Shown piece after piece: positions 1-9,416 of a stretch of DNA of 64,000 bases (the first letter of the stretch is position 1; every line of letters begins with the position of its first letter). A model generated the notes under the pieces. It was not told the DNA's origin. It made no database searches and worked only from the letters and a program-made list of their open reading frames with translations. The position numbers and the translations under genes were made by a program. Location: contig JAFTGN010000098.1 in assembly GCA_017457865.1 (NCBI GenBank), forward strand, positions 62,001 to 126,000. Reading direction: 5' to 3'. The stretch is from Lachnospiraceae bacterium. Its GTDB lineage: Bacteria; Bacillota; Clostridia; Lachnospirales; Lachnospiraceae.

Positions 1-634
1 TGCCTTGTGTGGCAATATTACATGCAGTAGAAAAGCTCTTTGGCCGTTCAATCATGGTCTCACTAATGACTGTGCCATTCTGCAGCATATCATCTAAATT
101 CACCAGACAGCAATTGTGCATATGCTGGGCAAAATAATCCGCATCATGAAAATGAATGATCCCCTGCTCATGTGCCTCTACAATATCTTCCGGCAGCAGA
201 AAACGTCTGGTAATGTCTTTGCTGACTTCACCGGCCATATAATCTCTTTGTACACTGTTTACGGTAGGATTTTTATTGGAATTTTCCTGTTTTACCTCTT
301 CATTATTACATTCTAATAAGCTGAGAATTTGCTGGTCGGTAGAATTGGCTTTGCGCACCAAGGCTCTCTTATAGCGATACGTAATATAGTTCTTAGCAAC
401 CGCATACGCCTGATGCATCATAATTTCCTGCTCCACCAAGTCCTGAATTTCCTCTACATTTGGAGAATGACTCATGTTCTGACAGAACTCCTGTACCGCA
501 TCGCAAATATCCTTTAACTGTTCCTCTGTCAAACGTTCGTTCTCTTCTACACTTACGTTCGCTCTTGAAACAGCGGATTCGATCTTTTTCAGATCAAATT
601 CTACTTCCATGCCGCTTCTTTTTATAATTCTCAT
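1..634 (-). CDS. nrdD: Anaerobic ribonucleoside-triphosphate reductase, N-terminal part (runs off the window)
   Basis: Glycyl-radical class III reductase that makes dNTPs from NTPs without oxygen. Only the first ~211 residues are in the window. They open with MRIIKRSGMEVEFDLKKI, the ATP-cone allosteric domain (about residues 1-95), followed by the start of the catalytic domain, with the family-typical stretches MAGEVSKDITRRFLLPEDI and IHFHDADYF and a conserved HNCCLVN. The ATG at 632-634 is preceded by a GGGGGA ribosome site. The catalytic cysteines and the glycyl radical loop lie outside the window, as does any nrdG activase. A promoter with two NrdR boxes lies 80-130 bp upstream, which independently supports the assignment. 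Confidence 0.95.
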   Translation of the reverse strand, partial: MRIIKRSGMEVEFDLKKIESAVSRANVSVEENERLTEEQLKDICDAVQEFCQNMSHSPNVEEIQDLVEQEIMMHQAYAVAKNYITYRYKRALVRKANSTDQQILSLLECNNEEVKQENSNKNPTVNSVQRDYMAGEVSKDITRRFLLPEDIVEAHEQGIIHFHDADYFAQHMHNCCLVNLDDMLQNGTVISETMIERPKSFSTACNIATQG

Positions 635-713
635 GGTCTTCATCCCCCGTAATGTAAATTCCTCACTGGCACTGCATCCTTCCATGTCTATGTTGTGCCG
701 TCTGTTGAATATG

Positions 714-761
714 TTACTATATCTTGTGTCTGCATGTCAACGGGAATACAAGATATGGTAT
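714..761 (-). promoter_or_regulatory. Tandem NrdR boxes over the nrdD promoter
   Basis: Two 16-bp sites resembling the Firmicute NrdR box (acaCwAtATaTwGtgt) are present: TTACTATATCTTGTGT at 714-729 and ATACAAGATATGGTAT at 746-761. Their centres are 32 bp apart, about three helical turns, the spacing known for paired NrdR boxes. On the minus strand a perfect TTGACA -35 element lies between the boxes, and the downstream box covers the expected -10 region. NrdR repression of nrdD is inferred from known family practice. Confidence 0.75.
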
Positions 762-850
762 GTTTTTATTTTATACAATCGTCTTTTGCCAAATTTCGGT
801 TTCGTAAAAAGCCATTGAAACACAAGCATTTTTTACGAAACCGAATCCTG

Positions 851-1510
851 TCATTTTTGCAGATAATCTATCACAGCCAGGCCATCGGACAAGATTGCCT
901 CTGTCATCTCTGCCACCTCCTGTGATGGCTGTTTTAGATCCGGGATACAGATCACCGGGATCCGTCCTGCATGGGCAGCCCGAATACCATTTTCAGAATC
1001 TTCTAAAACTAATGCACGTTCTGGTTCCACACCTGCCTTTTCACAGGCAAGCAGAAAGATTTCAGGATCCGGCTTAGAATGCTGTACCATTTCTCCACCA
1101 ATGACCCCTTTGTTAAAATACCAGTCAATGCCTGCTTCCTGTAAATACCGTTCCACATAGCAGGACTTTGTAGAGGATGCCACCATACAGGGAATATCCT
1201 GCTCCACCAGATACACCAGCAAATCCAGAATTCCCTTTTTGATGGGAAGTCCCTGACAACCTGCCGCCACTTTCTGGTCCATCCGCTCCCTGGCAGCATG
1301 ACCGGTTTTCTGTACATCATATCCTTCCCCATAGTGGCTATGCATAATCCGTGCCAGATTTTCTCCTGCTGTCCCCAGTGTTTCTACATAAACTTCTTTT
1401 GTCAACGTATACCCCCGCTCCGCCATCACTTCACCAAGGGCCTCCATAAACAAACGCTCAGAATCAAAAATCAGACCATCCATATCAAACAATACCAGTT
1501 CCGGTCTCAT
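851..1510 (-). CDS. HAD-superfamily phosphatase (beta-phosphoglucomutase/PGP-like)
   Basis: A 219-aa HAD hydrolase of the subfamily with a helical cap. Motif I is LFDMDGLIFDSE, with nucleophile Asp9 and Asp11. Motif II is the VASST segment, and the end has KPDPEIFLLACEKAGV followed by LVLEDSENGI (motifs III/IV). The acceptor Asp plus the DMDG-type signature suggest a sugar-phosphate phosphatase or phosphomutase; the substrate cannot be read from sequence. A longer reading frame upstream exists, but the ATG at 1508-1510 has an AGGGGAG ribosome site 9 nt ahead, and a small membrane-peptide gene ends 24 bp upstream, so this start is preferred. Confidence 0.88.
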   Translation of the reverse strand: MRPELVLFDMDGLIFDSERLFMEALGEVMAERGYTLTKEVYVETLGTAGENLARIMHSHYGEGYDVQKTGHAARERMDQKVAAGCQGLPIKKGILDLLVYLVEQDIPCMVASSTKSCYVERYLQEAGIDWYFNKGVIGGEMVQHSKPDPEIFLLACEKAGVEPERALVLEDSENGIRAAHAGRIPVICIPDLKQPSQEVAEMTEAILSDGLAVIDYLQK

Positions 1511-1533
1511 ACACCATTGCTCCCCTTTCATTT

Positions 1534-1638
1534 TTATCCAAAATACCGTACCAATGCCACGATCACCACGATCAATACCATGACCACAATGCTCACCTGC
1601 ATCAGGCGCACCAACTTCTTTGCCTTTTGAAAATCCAT
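1534..1638 (-). CDS. 34-aa single-pass membrane peptide
   Basis: A short frame not found by length-based gene calling. It starts at ATG 1636-1638 behind a GGGAGGAAAAAGCAT ribosome site and ends in TAA at 1534. The product has a basic N-terminus (MDFQKAKKLVRLMQ) followed by an uninterrupted hydrophobic stretch, VSIVVMVLIVVIVALV, and ends RYFG. This is the layout of a small N-in membrane peptide. It lies 24 bp upstream of the HAD phosphatase and is probably co-transcribed with it. Function is unknown. Support is the strong ribosome site, the clean domain layout and the tight spacing; conservation was not tested. Confidence 0.6.
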   Translation of the reverse strand: MDFQKAKKLVRLMQVSIVVMVLIVVIVALVRYFG

Positions 1639-1673
1639 ATGCTTTTTCCTCCCAGAGCCTTATTGTCACAAAG

Positions 1674-1735
1674 AACGTGTTTTTCAAATAAAATTTTGAC
1701 GAACTCGTCCAGTATCATAGTTTCACAATTGCCTA
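1674..1735. repeat. Right-half remnant of inverted-repeat family A
   Basis: The segment contains GTGTTTTTCAAATAAAA, then a diverged spacer, then ATCATAGTTTCACAATTGCCTA. It matches, base for base over most of its length, the right-hand half of the full-length copy at 40476-40699 (read in reverse) and the end of the copy at 41781-41892. No left terminus was found, so this is a partial copy. It sits between the sbcC stop and the small membrane-peptide gene. Confidence 0.7.
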
Positions 1736-1755
1736 CATGCATGATTTGCCATCTG

Positions 1756-4700
1756 CTACTCCAGCTTCCAACTGCTTTGACTGCCCGATTTCGTCCTCTT
1801 CACCACCAGTTGTCGATCCAGCTGTTCTTTCAATTCTCTTACATGAGAAATGATGCCAATAAGACGATTTCCATCTGACAGCTGATTCAAAATAGCAATG
1901 GCCTGTCCTCTCGATTCTTCATCCAGAGAACCAAATCCCTCATCAATAAACATGGTATCCAACTGTACCGCCCCGGCTCTGCCCTGAATCACATCGGATA
2001 AGCCAAGAGCCATTGCCAGTGCTGCCATAAAAGATTCTCCACCGGATAATGTTTTCACATCCCGCACAGAATCGGTCACAAGACTATACACATCAATATC
2101 CAGCCCCACATTGGTATTGCCTGCCAGGTGATCTAAACTACGGCATTGCAACAGGAACTGTCTGCCGTTCATTTGGAGCAGACGTTGATTGGCAGCCTGC
2201 AATACTTCCTGAAAATAATATCTCTGTACATAAGTTTCCAGTCCGATCCGCCCACTGCCCACCAGATTGCCGCTTACCGTTCGGGCAAGATCAGAAACCA
2301 TATCATACTGTTTTCCCAGCTTTTTTCCAGCCTCTGCCTTTTCTTTCAATTGCGTCAGCTGCTTGTCATTCCCGTCTACCATACTGCCAAGCCGACTGAT
2401 GCTTTGCTCTTTCTGCTTCCGTCTTGTTTCCAGTTCTCCGGTCAGCTGGCCTAACTGCTGTAAATCCACCGGCTGTTTTCCGGCTGTTTCCTGTTGCAGG
2501 CGTTCTATCCGCTCCTGTATTCTGCTGCATTCGTTTTCATAAGCAGTGCAGGCTTCTTCCAGTTGTTGCAGTTGTGCCGCTGTCCGCTTGCTGCTTTGAT
2601 ACACCGCCTCTTCCGCAAATCCATGTTCTGCCAAAGCCTGCATGTATGCCTGTTTGCCAGCTTCATACTCTGCCCTGCATTTGATCAATTGGATTTCACT
2701 GGTTTCTACCATTCCTGCCCATTTATTCTGATGCTCTGCACACTCCTTTGCCTGCCTGCGTGTCCGTTCCAGATCTGCATCCAAACGATGCAGGGTTTCT
2801 GTAATCCCCTGCTGTTTTTGGACAGCTTCTGACTGGGTGATCGGAGAAGGCGTTTCTTCCGGCGTCTCCTGGTACACCAGCCGTTCCTGAATAGATGCCA
2901 TCATTGCCTGTGCTGCGCCTGCCTGTGCAGAAACCTCTGTCAACTGTTGTTGTATGGCATCCTGTTCCATGGATACCTGACGCAGCCTTTCTTCCAGATT
3001 GTTTCTGGTCTGCTGCCCCTGTTGATAAAATGCCACATCTTTCCTTGCCATCTTTAACTGTTCTTCCAACCGCTTCAACTGTTTTCCCATCTCTCTTACG
3101 TCACGGTAAAAAACAGCAATGTCTGCTTCCTGAGGCTCATACCCGCTGCCGGTGATCTCGCTGCCTTCACTGCGAATCTGTCCGGTCAATTCCTGATATG
3201 CATCATTGACAGATGCAAATTCCTTTTCCTGCTTTTCACGAAACAGCCGTGCCTGCTCACTGGCAGTTCTGGCTGTGTCCACCTGTGCCTGAGAGATATT
3301 TTTCTGACTACATGCTGCTTTCTTTGGATGAGTCAGAGAGCCACATACCGGACAGGGAATTCCTTCCCGCAAATCTGCTGCCAGAATTCCGGCCTGTTCC
3401 TGTACCCATATGTCAGAAAGTATATTGTATTGGGCTGTTGCTCTATTATCCTGCTCCACAGACTGGTTTCTGACTTTCAATGCGGTTTCCCATTCTGCTT
3501 TTTTGCTGCTCCAATCTTTCAACTTCAAATACAGATTCTGCTTTTTGCTGCCCTGTTCCTTTAATTGTGTGATTTCCTGCTCCAGTTCCAGCTGTCTGAC
3601 CGGTGCACTGCTGCATTGTTCCATCTGTATCTGCAACGTTTGCTTTTCCTGCTCCAGTTGTCTGGCATCCTGTATATATTTTGCCTGTGCCTGTTCCAGC
3701 TGTTTTTGCTGTTTCCGGATTGCCTGTGCGTTGTTTTTTTCCTGTTCCAATTGCAAAAACAATGGTTCCATTTCCTGCAACCGATTCCGCTTTTGCAGCA
3801 GTGGTGCATACTCCTGCTTATAAGCTGCTTCACAGGCAGCCTGTTGTCTTTCTGCTGTCTCAGCCTGACGCTGTGCCTGTTGAAACGTCTTTTTGGTATC
3901 CGTCAACTGCTGTTCCAAACTGGTAACTTCCCGCTTACCTTTCTGGTATGCAGTTTCGTACCCGATCACTTCCTGACAACGACGCGCCCCATTGATCTGC
4001 ACCCTCCGTGCCTGCTGCTCTCCCTCCCTGGCATCCAATTCTGCCTTTGCCTGCTTTGCCTGATGTAACGCAGCAAAGTGTTCATTGATCTGTCTGCCTT
4101 GTTCTTCTCTGCGCAGTGCCTGTTTATGCTGCTCCTCTAGTCGTGCCTGTTCTGCTTTTTGCTGTGCCTGAAACCGGGTCAGTTCCATATTGACCTGTTC
4201 TGCCAGTGCAACCAACTCCTGCCGCCTGGTCTGTGACTGAGACAGCAATTCCTGCCATTCTGTCTCATGACCGGTTTCCGCAATCCCTTCAATCTGCCGG
4301 AAAGCTGATTGCACTTCAGTTTCCAGTACCTCTAGTTCCTGACGCAGTACACCGGCACGATCCGAAAGCTTATTTTGCAGGGTCTGATACAGACGGGTAT
4401 CAAATATTTTGGAAAAAATCTTCTTGCGCTCATCAGAATTTGCCTGTAACAGTTCGATAAAATCTCCCTGCGCCAACATGGCTGTCTTGGTAAACTGGGC
4501 ACGATCCAGACCGATTAGTTCTACTATTTTCTGATTGATCACAGTACGGTTTCCCGGCCATTCTGTGCCATCTGGCATGATCAGCGCCACCCGCGCCTTT
4601 TGCTCTGTCAGCTTCACATTTCCTTCTGCATCTTTTCGCTTGCTGGTTCGTGTAAAATTGGGATTTCTCCGGATGGTATATGGTACACCTCTGCACAAAA

Positions 4701-4944
4701 ATGTCAGTTCCACATAAGTCTCCACATCCGGCAGAGCATACTGACTGCGCATCATATCTCCATCCCGCTTCCCACCGCTGGTATCGTCATACAGCGCATA
4801 GACAATGGCATCAAATATGGTGGTTTTCCCTGCCCCGGTATCTCCTGCAATCAAAAAAATACCGCGATCGACCCGGTCAAACGCAATCACTTCTACCCCT
4901 GCATAAGAACCAAAGGCAGACATGGTCAGTTTCAATGGCTTCAT
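1756..4944 (-). CDS. sbcC: SbcC, ATPase subunit of the SbcCD nuclease
   Basis: Rad50-like SMC ATPase, 1062 aa, partner of SbcD in processing hairpins, palindromes and protein-blocked DNA ends. Walker A is GDTGAGKTT (residues 34-42). Two very long Gln/Glu-rich coiled coils flank a zinc hook, CPVCG, near residue 530. The C-terminal ATPase half carries the ABC signature LSGGESFMAALAMALGLSD and Walker B with D-loop, FIDEGFGSLDEES (about residue 998). Length is normal. The start overlaps the sbcD stop by 4 bp (ATGA), indicating translational coupling. The nearby palindromic repeat elements would be natural SbcCD substrates, which is only an inference. Confidence 0.96.
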   Translation of the reverse strand: MKPLKLTMSAFGSYAGVEVIAFDRVDRGIFLIAGDTGAGKTTIFDAIVYALYDDTSGGKRDGDMMRSQYALPDVETYVELTFLCRGVPYTIRRNPNFTRTSKRKDAEGNVKLTEQKARVALIMPDGTEWPGNRTVINQKIVELIGLDRAQFTKTAMLAQGDFIELLQANSDERKKIFSKIFDTRLYQTLQNKLSDRAGVLRQELEVLETEVQSAFRQIEGIAETGHETEWQELLSQSQTRRQELVALAEQVNMELTRFQAQQKAEQARLEEQHKQALRREEQGRQINEHFAALHQAKQAKAELDAREGEQQARRVQINGARRCQEVIGYETAYQKGKREVTSLEQQLTDTKKTFQQAQRQAETAERQQAACEAAYKQEYAPLLQKRNRLQEMEPLFLQLEQEKNNAQAIRKQQKQLEQAQAKYIQDARQLEQEKQTLQIQMEQCSSAPVRQLELEQEITQLKEQGSKKQNLYLKLKDWSSKKAEWETALKVRNQSVEQDNRATAQYNILSDIWVQEQAGILAADLREGIPCPVCGSLTHPKKAACSQKNISQAQVDTARTASEQARLFREKQEKEFASVNDAYQELTGQIRSEGSEITGSGYEPQEADIAVFYRDVREMGKQLKRLEEQLKMARKDVAFYQQGQQTRNNLEERLRQVSMEQDAIQQQLTEVSAQAGAAQAMMASIQERLVYQETPEETPSPITQSEAVQKQQGITETLHRLDADLERTRRQAKECAEHQNKWAGMVETSEIQLIKCRAEYEAGKQAYMQALAEHGFAEEAVYQSSKRTAAQLQQLEEACTAYENECSRIQERIERLQQETAGKQPVDLQQLGQLTGELETRRKQKEQSISRLGSMVDGNDKQLTQLKEKAEAGKKLGKQYDMVSDLARTVSGNLVGSGRIGLETYVQRYYFQEVLQAANQRLLQMNGRQFLLQCRSLDHLAGNTNVGLDIDVYSLVTDSVRDVKTLSGGESFMAALAMALGLSDVIQGRAGAVQLDTMFIDEGFGSLDEESRGQAIAILNQLSDGNRLIGIISHVRELKEQLDRQLVVKRTKSGSQSSWKLE

Positions 4945-6104
4945 GTGCGCACCTCCTCTTCTATCTCATCCAGGATCTCCTGTATATAGGCTTCCTGCTC
5001 TGCATTCAGCCCGTAACCATGCCGTTCTCTGTAAAACTGTGCAAACAGCTCCATAGGACTTTGCAACACACCCATTGCCTCTGTAGGCTGCATCCGGCTT
5101 CTGGTTCGGGTGTTATCAACATTCACTTCCAGCAGCTGGGGAAACCGCTCTTTTAACTGTTCTACTGGACGATAGGCCATTTCTGTCTCATCGGTCAGCG
5201 TCACGCTGATATAATCTTCTGACCGGTCCATCACAATGACATCTGCAAACTCACCTCTAATGGTGCGCACATCTCGCAGTGGATGAAGCGGTATTTCCTC
5301 TATGACAGGCGCCGTTCCTTTTTCTCCCAATGTCACCACTGTCATAGATTTTTGATATCTGCTTTCACTGACAGAATATTTCAATGGAGTGCCGCAATAG
5401 CGGATATGATCGGCTCCGATCCGCTGCCTCCCATGAATATGTCCAAGGGCCACATAGTCAAACTGACGGACTGCGGAAACATCTACATTGTCAAGTCCTC
5501 CTACATTCAGCGAAGGAAGTTCCGAATCACAGCATTCTGGTTTTTCTGTTCCACTGGTATAAAACTGATGAGATACCAATACATTGCGATGATCTGTTCT
5601 GATCTGTTCCCTCTCAATCATTGCCTGAATGGCAGAATGATAATCGGCAATCGCCCCCTCCGGAAACAACTGTCGTACATAGCCAGGCTTACAAAAAGGC
5701 AGCAAATAAAAATCCACTGCCCCATACCCATCCTGCAAAGTTACCTTTTGTAAATATTCCTCTGGGGTTTTCGGCAGATAACAGGCAAAATGCAGATGGA
5801 GTTTTTTTAACAGTGTACCCGCATAATTCAAACGATCCATGGAATCATGATTTCCAGCAATGATCATCACTTCCGGTACCGGTTTCACTTCTGAAAGCTC
5901 CGTGAGAAACTCATCAAACAGACTCACCGCCTCCCCGGAAGGAGCAGACTTATCATACACATCTCCCGCAATCACCACTGCATCTGGCATGAGACGCTGT
6001 ACCTGCTCTACAATCTGGTGCAAAATATACCGCTGGTCCTCTTTCAAAGAATAACCATGCAGCATCTTGCCAATATGTAAATCCGATAAATGTACAAGTT
6101 TCAT
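4941..6104 (-). CDS. sbcD: SbcD, nuclease subunit of SbcCD
   Basis: Mre11-like metallophosphoesterase of 387 aa. The di-metal motifs are visible: HLSDLHIGK (D8, H10), VIAGDVYDKSAPS, IIAGNHDSMDRL and, further on, VSHQFYTSG and ALGHIHGRQRIG. The C-terminal part is the SbcD cap and SbcC-binding region. Start is ATG with a good AAGGAG site. It is upstream of sbcC with a 4-bp overlap. An inverted-repeat element begins 30 bp upstream of the start codon, so the pair depends either on read-through from the M16 protease gene or on a promoter inside that element. Confidence 0.96.
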   Translation of the reverse strand: MKLVHLSDLHIGKMLHGYSLKEDQRYILHQIVEQVQRLMPDAVVIAGDVYDKSAPSGEAVSLFDEFLTELSEVKPVPEVMIIAGNHDSMDRLNYAGTLLKKLHLHFACYLPKTPEEYLQKVTLQDGYGAVDFYLLPFCKPGYVRQLFPEGAIADYHSAIQAMIEREQIRTDHRNVLVSHQFYTSGTEKPECCDSELPSLNVGGLDNVDVSAVRQFDYVALGHIHGRQRIGADHIRYCGTPLKYSVSESRYQKSMTVVTLGEKGTAPVIEEIPLHPLRDVRTIRGEFADVIVMDRSEDYISVTLTDETEMAYRPVEQLKERFPQLLEVNVDNTRTRSRMQPTEAMGVLQSPMELFAQFYRERHGYGLNAEQEAYIQEILDEIEEEVRT

Positions 6105-6133
6105 ATTATTCTCCTTGGTTCAACCAACTTATT

Positions 6134-6359
6134 TAGGTATTTGAGAAACTCTCCAAAAAAGTTTAGTAAGTGCTGGCTAGGAAGGCAAATATGGCTTTTG
6201 AAGGCCATTGAAAACGCCGGTACTTGCTTTTTGGAGCAAATTGCGAACAAAAAGCTTAGTATCCGTTGCGTTTTCACCTGGCGAAAGCTTGCCTGAAAAA
6301 GCCATATTGCGAACGAAGACAGCACTTCAACAAAGTTACTGAATTTTTGCAATCACCTA
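6134..6359. repeat. Full-length inverted-repeat element, family A (226 bp)
   Basis: Ends are inverted: TAGGTATTTGAGAAACTCT on the left, and TAGGTGATTGCAAAAATT when the right end is read in reverse. Further in, the arms pair again (AGTGCTG, then ATATGGCTTTT). The centre is a perfect-looking hairpin, GAAAACGC-CGGTACTTGCTTTTTG with its complement. Size and the GCCGGTACTT core match the copy at 40476-40699, and the left terminus agrees with family A at 16 of 19 positions. No clear target duplication is visible. The right arm runs into the stop codon of the M16 protease gene. The 83-aa open frame inside it has no protein-like features. Confidence 0.7.
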
Positions 6360-9300
6360 ACCTATTTTCCGAAGCACAGAAAACAATTCCCCTGCCTGCT
6401 CCAACTTTTTTTTACTTCCAAAACAACACCGATACCCGTTCTTGAAAACAGCTGCAAGCATCGTTCCCGTCTCCTGTATCTGCTCTACTGTGGCAGAAAA
6501 TATTTCATCCCGCTCCTGTTGATAATCTGCTTCTCCAAATCCATTCATATAGGCGTTGAATGACTGCTCCCCCTGCTGCCTGGCACTACAGGGCAAGTCT
6601 TCCATGCCAATGGTGCCAATCAGGTAAGGTTCCAGTTCTTTTTGTGTAAGAGGCAACTGTGAAATATACTCTGCCGCTTGTTCATACGCCGCAAAGGTTT
6701 CCTTGCAGTTTGGATCCTCGTCAGAGTAAAACAGCAAATTACCGCTGATGGTATACAAGCGGAATCCATAGCCATATGCGCCCCCTTTTAACCGAACAGT
6801 CTGATACAAATATTCGGTGTTCAAAATATTTTTTACCACATCCAACACACCGGTATAAGAAAAGCCTGCCTTTTTGAAACTGCCGCCAAAGGCTGTATGC
6901 TGTCCGCCACCTGGTAACAGAAAGGCTTCATTGACCACAGCAGGATCCTTTTCTGCATCTGCTTCCATTGTAAGTAAGACTTTCTTTTGAAAAGGCTCAT
7001 TTACGAAGCGATCCCTGTTCCTGTTGCTTCCTGACATATGGTCAGATACCACACATCTTTTTTCTGATAAAGCAGAGAAAAAAGATGTCATTTCCTTTGT
7101 GACCTCTACCAGCCCCTGTCTGGATGCCGTCACATCCAATATACACTGTTCCACGTTTAACACAGACTGTAATACATTCCCCATTTCCTCTGCTAACCGC
7201 GCCTGTCCTTCTTCTGAACAGGTAGTCCACTGCCGGAGGGCCTCATAAAAAGACAGTCCATTGATCTGCTCTAACAATCGCTCCTGTGGAGCAAAATAGG
7301 ACATGGCTCGTTTCCGCACATAATATCCACTATCACACTGGAGATCGTTTTTCATACGGGTCAACAGTTGCAGTAACAATTCCTTCCACCGCTTTTGGTC
7401 AGAAAACCGGCTGGATGTAAGAATCTCCCGAATCAGTGCCAATCCATTCCCAAAGTCCCCTTCTAATACACGCATATCCACTGCAAGCATCGGGGTAAAA
7501 GCGTCACCATCTGTTTTATCTGCATACGTTTCTATGTAAAAAGACATGCCGCCTGTATACAGACGCGCCAGCGAAGATAAGGTTTCATAACGATGCTGTT
7601 CTGTTCCCAGACCGCCCAGCATTGCAGCAGCACCACCAAGCAAATGCAGCTGTCTGTCTGTCAATGCAGGCAACGGGAAATGACATCTCCAGTAAATAAT
7701 GCCGTTGGTGGGGATGGCATGCCAGACGCAAAGATTTTGTCCAATCTGCACCTCTTCATTGTACAGCCGCACGCTTTCCCTGCTCAGATCAGACAGTTTC
7801 AGTCTGGGAATACAATCTGATACTTCCGGTTCATCCGGCGTGTTCTGATACTGAAATAGCCGTTCATTTGCCCTTTGCAGCTGCTGTAATGCGACTTCTG
7901 ACATAGAGGACAGCTTCTTTGCCAGTTTGGCATCTTCCTCCCGCTCTTCTTTCTCCTCCAACCCGGCCACCGGTACCATCTCTGCCAGTACCCCTTCTTT
8001 TGGCTGTAACAATACCTGTTCCAACAATGTTTCAAAATACCCGGTATCCACCAATTGACGGAGACGTTCACAGACTTCCAGCCGTTTCAGCCACAAAAAC
8101 GCCTGCGACTCCTCGTAAATCCAACTGTTTAAAATCTGTAATCCATACTCTACCCCCGGTGGATTGTCAAATTCCCCTTCCCGAATGGAAAATTCCCGCA
8201 TGTGGATAGCTGCCAGTAAACTGTCCCTGTCCAGACCTTCTGCGCACAGACAAGTCACAGTATCCCGAATTACCTGCCAAAACCGCTCCAACTGTCCCCC
8301 TTTGCCATCCTGCACTTCAATGGACCATGAGGCATATACTGTCTCACAGTCATAAGTACTGCTGACAGACTGTCCGATGCCGGCTTCGATCAATGCCTTT
8401 TTCAGCGGCGCACCGGATACCTCTGCTACCACCTCTGACAAAATATCCAGTGCCTCGGCAGTCTGTAAATCCAGGGGAGAGCCAGCCTTTACCTGTAACA
8501 GATAGGCACTCTGTGTCTCTATATCCACTTCCTCCTCTGCCGGTACCGGAATATACAATCGCTTCCAGCCTCCATCTGATTGCGGCAGGGAATCAAACTT
8601 TACCGACTCTCCTGCTTCATACTGGCTGAGATATTCCCGGTCCATCCACTCTAAGATTTCTGCATAATCCATATCTCCATACAGATAGATATAACAGTTG
8701 GATGGATGATAATACTTCTGATGAAACCTGCAAAATGCTTCATAAGTCAATTCCGGAATCGATTGACAAATCCCGCCGGAATCGTGAGAATAGATGGTAT
8801 CTGTAAACAGTGCCCGTTCTGCTTCTCTGCAAAAAATGGCATCTGCACTGCCATACGCCCCCTTCATTTCATTATACACGATGCCATTGACGGTCAAAAT
8901 CTGTTCTGTCTGATCATACTCATACCGCCAGCCTTCCTGTCGAAAGATTTCTTCCTTTTCATAAAACAGAGGGTAAAATACACTGTCTAAATACAGATGA
9001 ATCAAATTGCGAAAATCCGTCTCATTACAGCTGGCAACAGGAAAGACTGTTCGATCCGGATAGGTCATGGCATTTAAAAAAGTTTGCACAGACCCCTTTT
9101 CACATTCCGCAAATACATCCTTTACCGGAAACTTCCGGGAACCGCAGAACACTGCATGCTCTACAATATGTGCTACGCCTGTATCATCCTCCGGTATGGT
9201 AGGAAAGGCAATCTGAAAGGTTTTTTGTACATCCGGACAAGACACCACACAAATTCTGGCTTCCGTCTTTTCATGTCGGTACACCATTCCGATTCCTTCT

Positions 9301-9380
9301 ATATCCTGCAACTTTTCTTCATACAACTTCCTGTATCCTGCTATCAATCTACGCCTCCCATAGTTCCACTCTGCATACAT
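6357..9380 (-). CDS. M16C zinc metallopeptidase (presequence-protease/falcilysin-like)
   Basis: A 1007-aa fused-repeat peptidase of the M16C family. The inverted zinc motif HIVEH is at residues 71-75 with catalytic Glu74, and the distal ligand lies in VYNEMKGAY (around residue 168). The central and C-terminal inactive halves are present, including LLPGGGQHTAF and GAYGYGF. These enzymes form a clam-shell chamber and degrade short unfolded peptides in the cytosol. The ATG at 9378-9380 is chosen; the frame is open further but into a hairpin, using GTG. That hairpin, the terminator of the upstream IIA gene, ends 7 bp before the start, and its 3' arm supplies the only ribosome-site-like bases (GGCGGA). 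Confidence 0.92.
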   Translation of the reverse strand: MYAEWNYGRRRLIAGYRKLYEEKLQDIEGIGMVYRHEKTEARICVVSCPDVQKTFQIAFPTIPEDDTGVAHIVEHAVFCGSRKFPVKDVFAECEKGSVQTFLNAMTYPDRTVFPVASCNETDFRNLIHLYLDSVFYPLFYEKEEIFRQEGWRYEYDQTEQILTVNGIVYNEMKGAYGSADAIFCREAERALFTDTIYSHDSGGICQSIPELTYEAFCRFHQKYYHPSNCYIYLYGDMDYAEILEWMDREYLSQYEAGESVKFDSLPQSDGGWKRLYIPVPAEEEVDIETQSAYLLQVKAGSPLDLQTAEALDILSEVVAEVSGAPLKKALIEAGIGQSVSSTYDCETVYASWSIEVQDGKGGQLERFWQVIRDTVTCLCAEGLDRDSLLAAIHMREFSIREGEFDNPPGVEYGLQILNSWIYEESQAFLWLKRLEVCERLRQLVDTGYFETLLEQVLLQPKEGVLAEMVPVAGLEEKEEREEDAKLAKKLSSMSEVALQQLQRANERLFQYQNTPDEPEVSDCIPRLKLSDLSRESVRLYNEEVQIGQNLCVWHAIPTNGIIYWRCHFPLPALTDRQLHLLGGAAAMLGGLGTEQHRYETLSSLARLYTGGMSFYIETYADKTDGDAFTPMLAVDMRVLEGDFGNGLALIREILTSSRFSDQKRWKELLLQLLTRMKNDLQCDSGYYVRKRAMSYFAPQERLLEQINGLSFYEALRQWTTCSEEGQARLAEEMGNVLQSVLNVEQCILDVTASRQGLVEVTKEMTSFFSALSEKRCVVSDHMSGSNRNRDRFVNEPFQKKVLLTMEADAEKDPAVVNEAFLLPGGGQHTAFGGSFKKAGFSYTGVLDVVKNILNTEYLYQTVRLKGGAYGYGFRLYTISGNLLFYSDEDPNCKETFAAYEQAAEYISQLPLTQKELEPYLIGTIGMEDLPCSARQQGEQSFNAYMNGFGEADYQQERDEIFSATVEQIQETGTMLAAVFKNGYRCCFGSKKKLEQAGELFSVLRKIG

Positions 9381-9387
9381 ATAAAAT

Positions 9388-9407
9388 CCGCCAGCCACGG
9401 CTGGCGG
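9388..9407 (-). terminator. Intrinsic terminator of the IIA gene
   Basis: Nine-bp perfect stem CCGCCAGCC / GGCTGGCGG with a 2-nt loop, followed on the minus strand by ATTTTAT. It lies between the IIA-Glc-like gene stop (9417) and the M16 peptidase start (9380). Its 3' arm overlaps the expected ribosome site of the downstream gene. Confidence 0.75.
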
Positions 9408-9416
9408 AAAAATGCA

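Noticed and set aside
3565..4068. 167-aa Leu/Cys-rich plus-strand frame resembling a membrane protein
   Set aside because: It is the complement of the Gln-rich coiled coil of sbcC (CAG/CTG codons), which generates Leu/Cys-rich text.
6101..6352. 83-aa open frame on the minus strand between M16 protease and sbcD
   Set aside because: It lies almost entirely in an inverted-repeat element, has no conserved motif, and its sequence follows from the hairpin arms.
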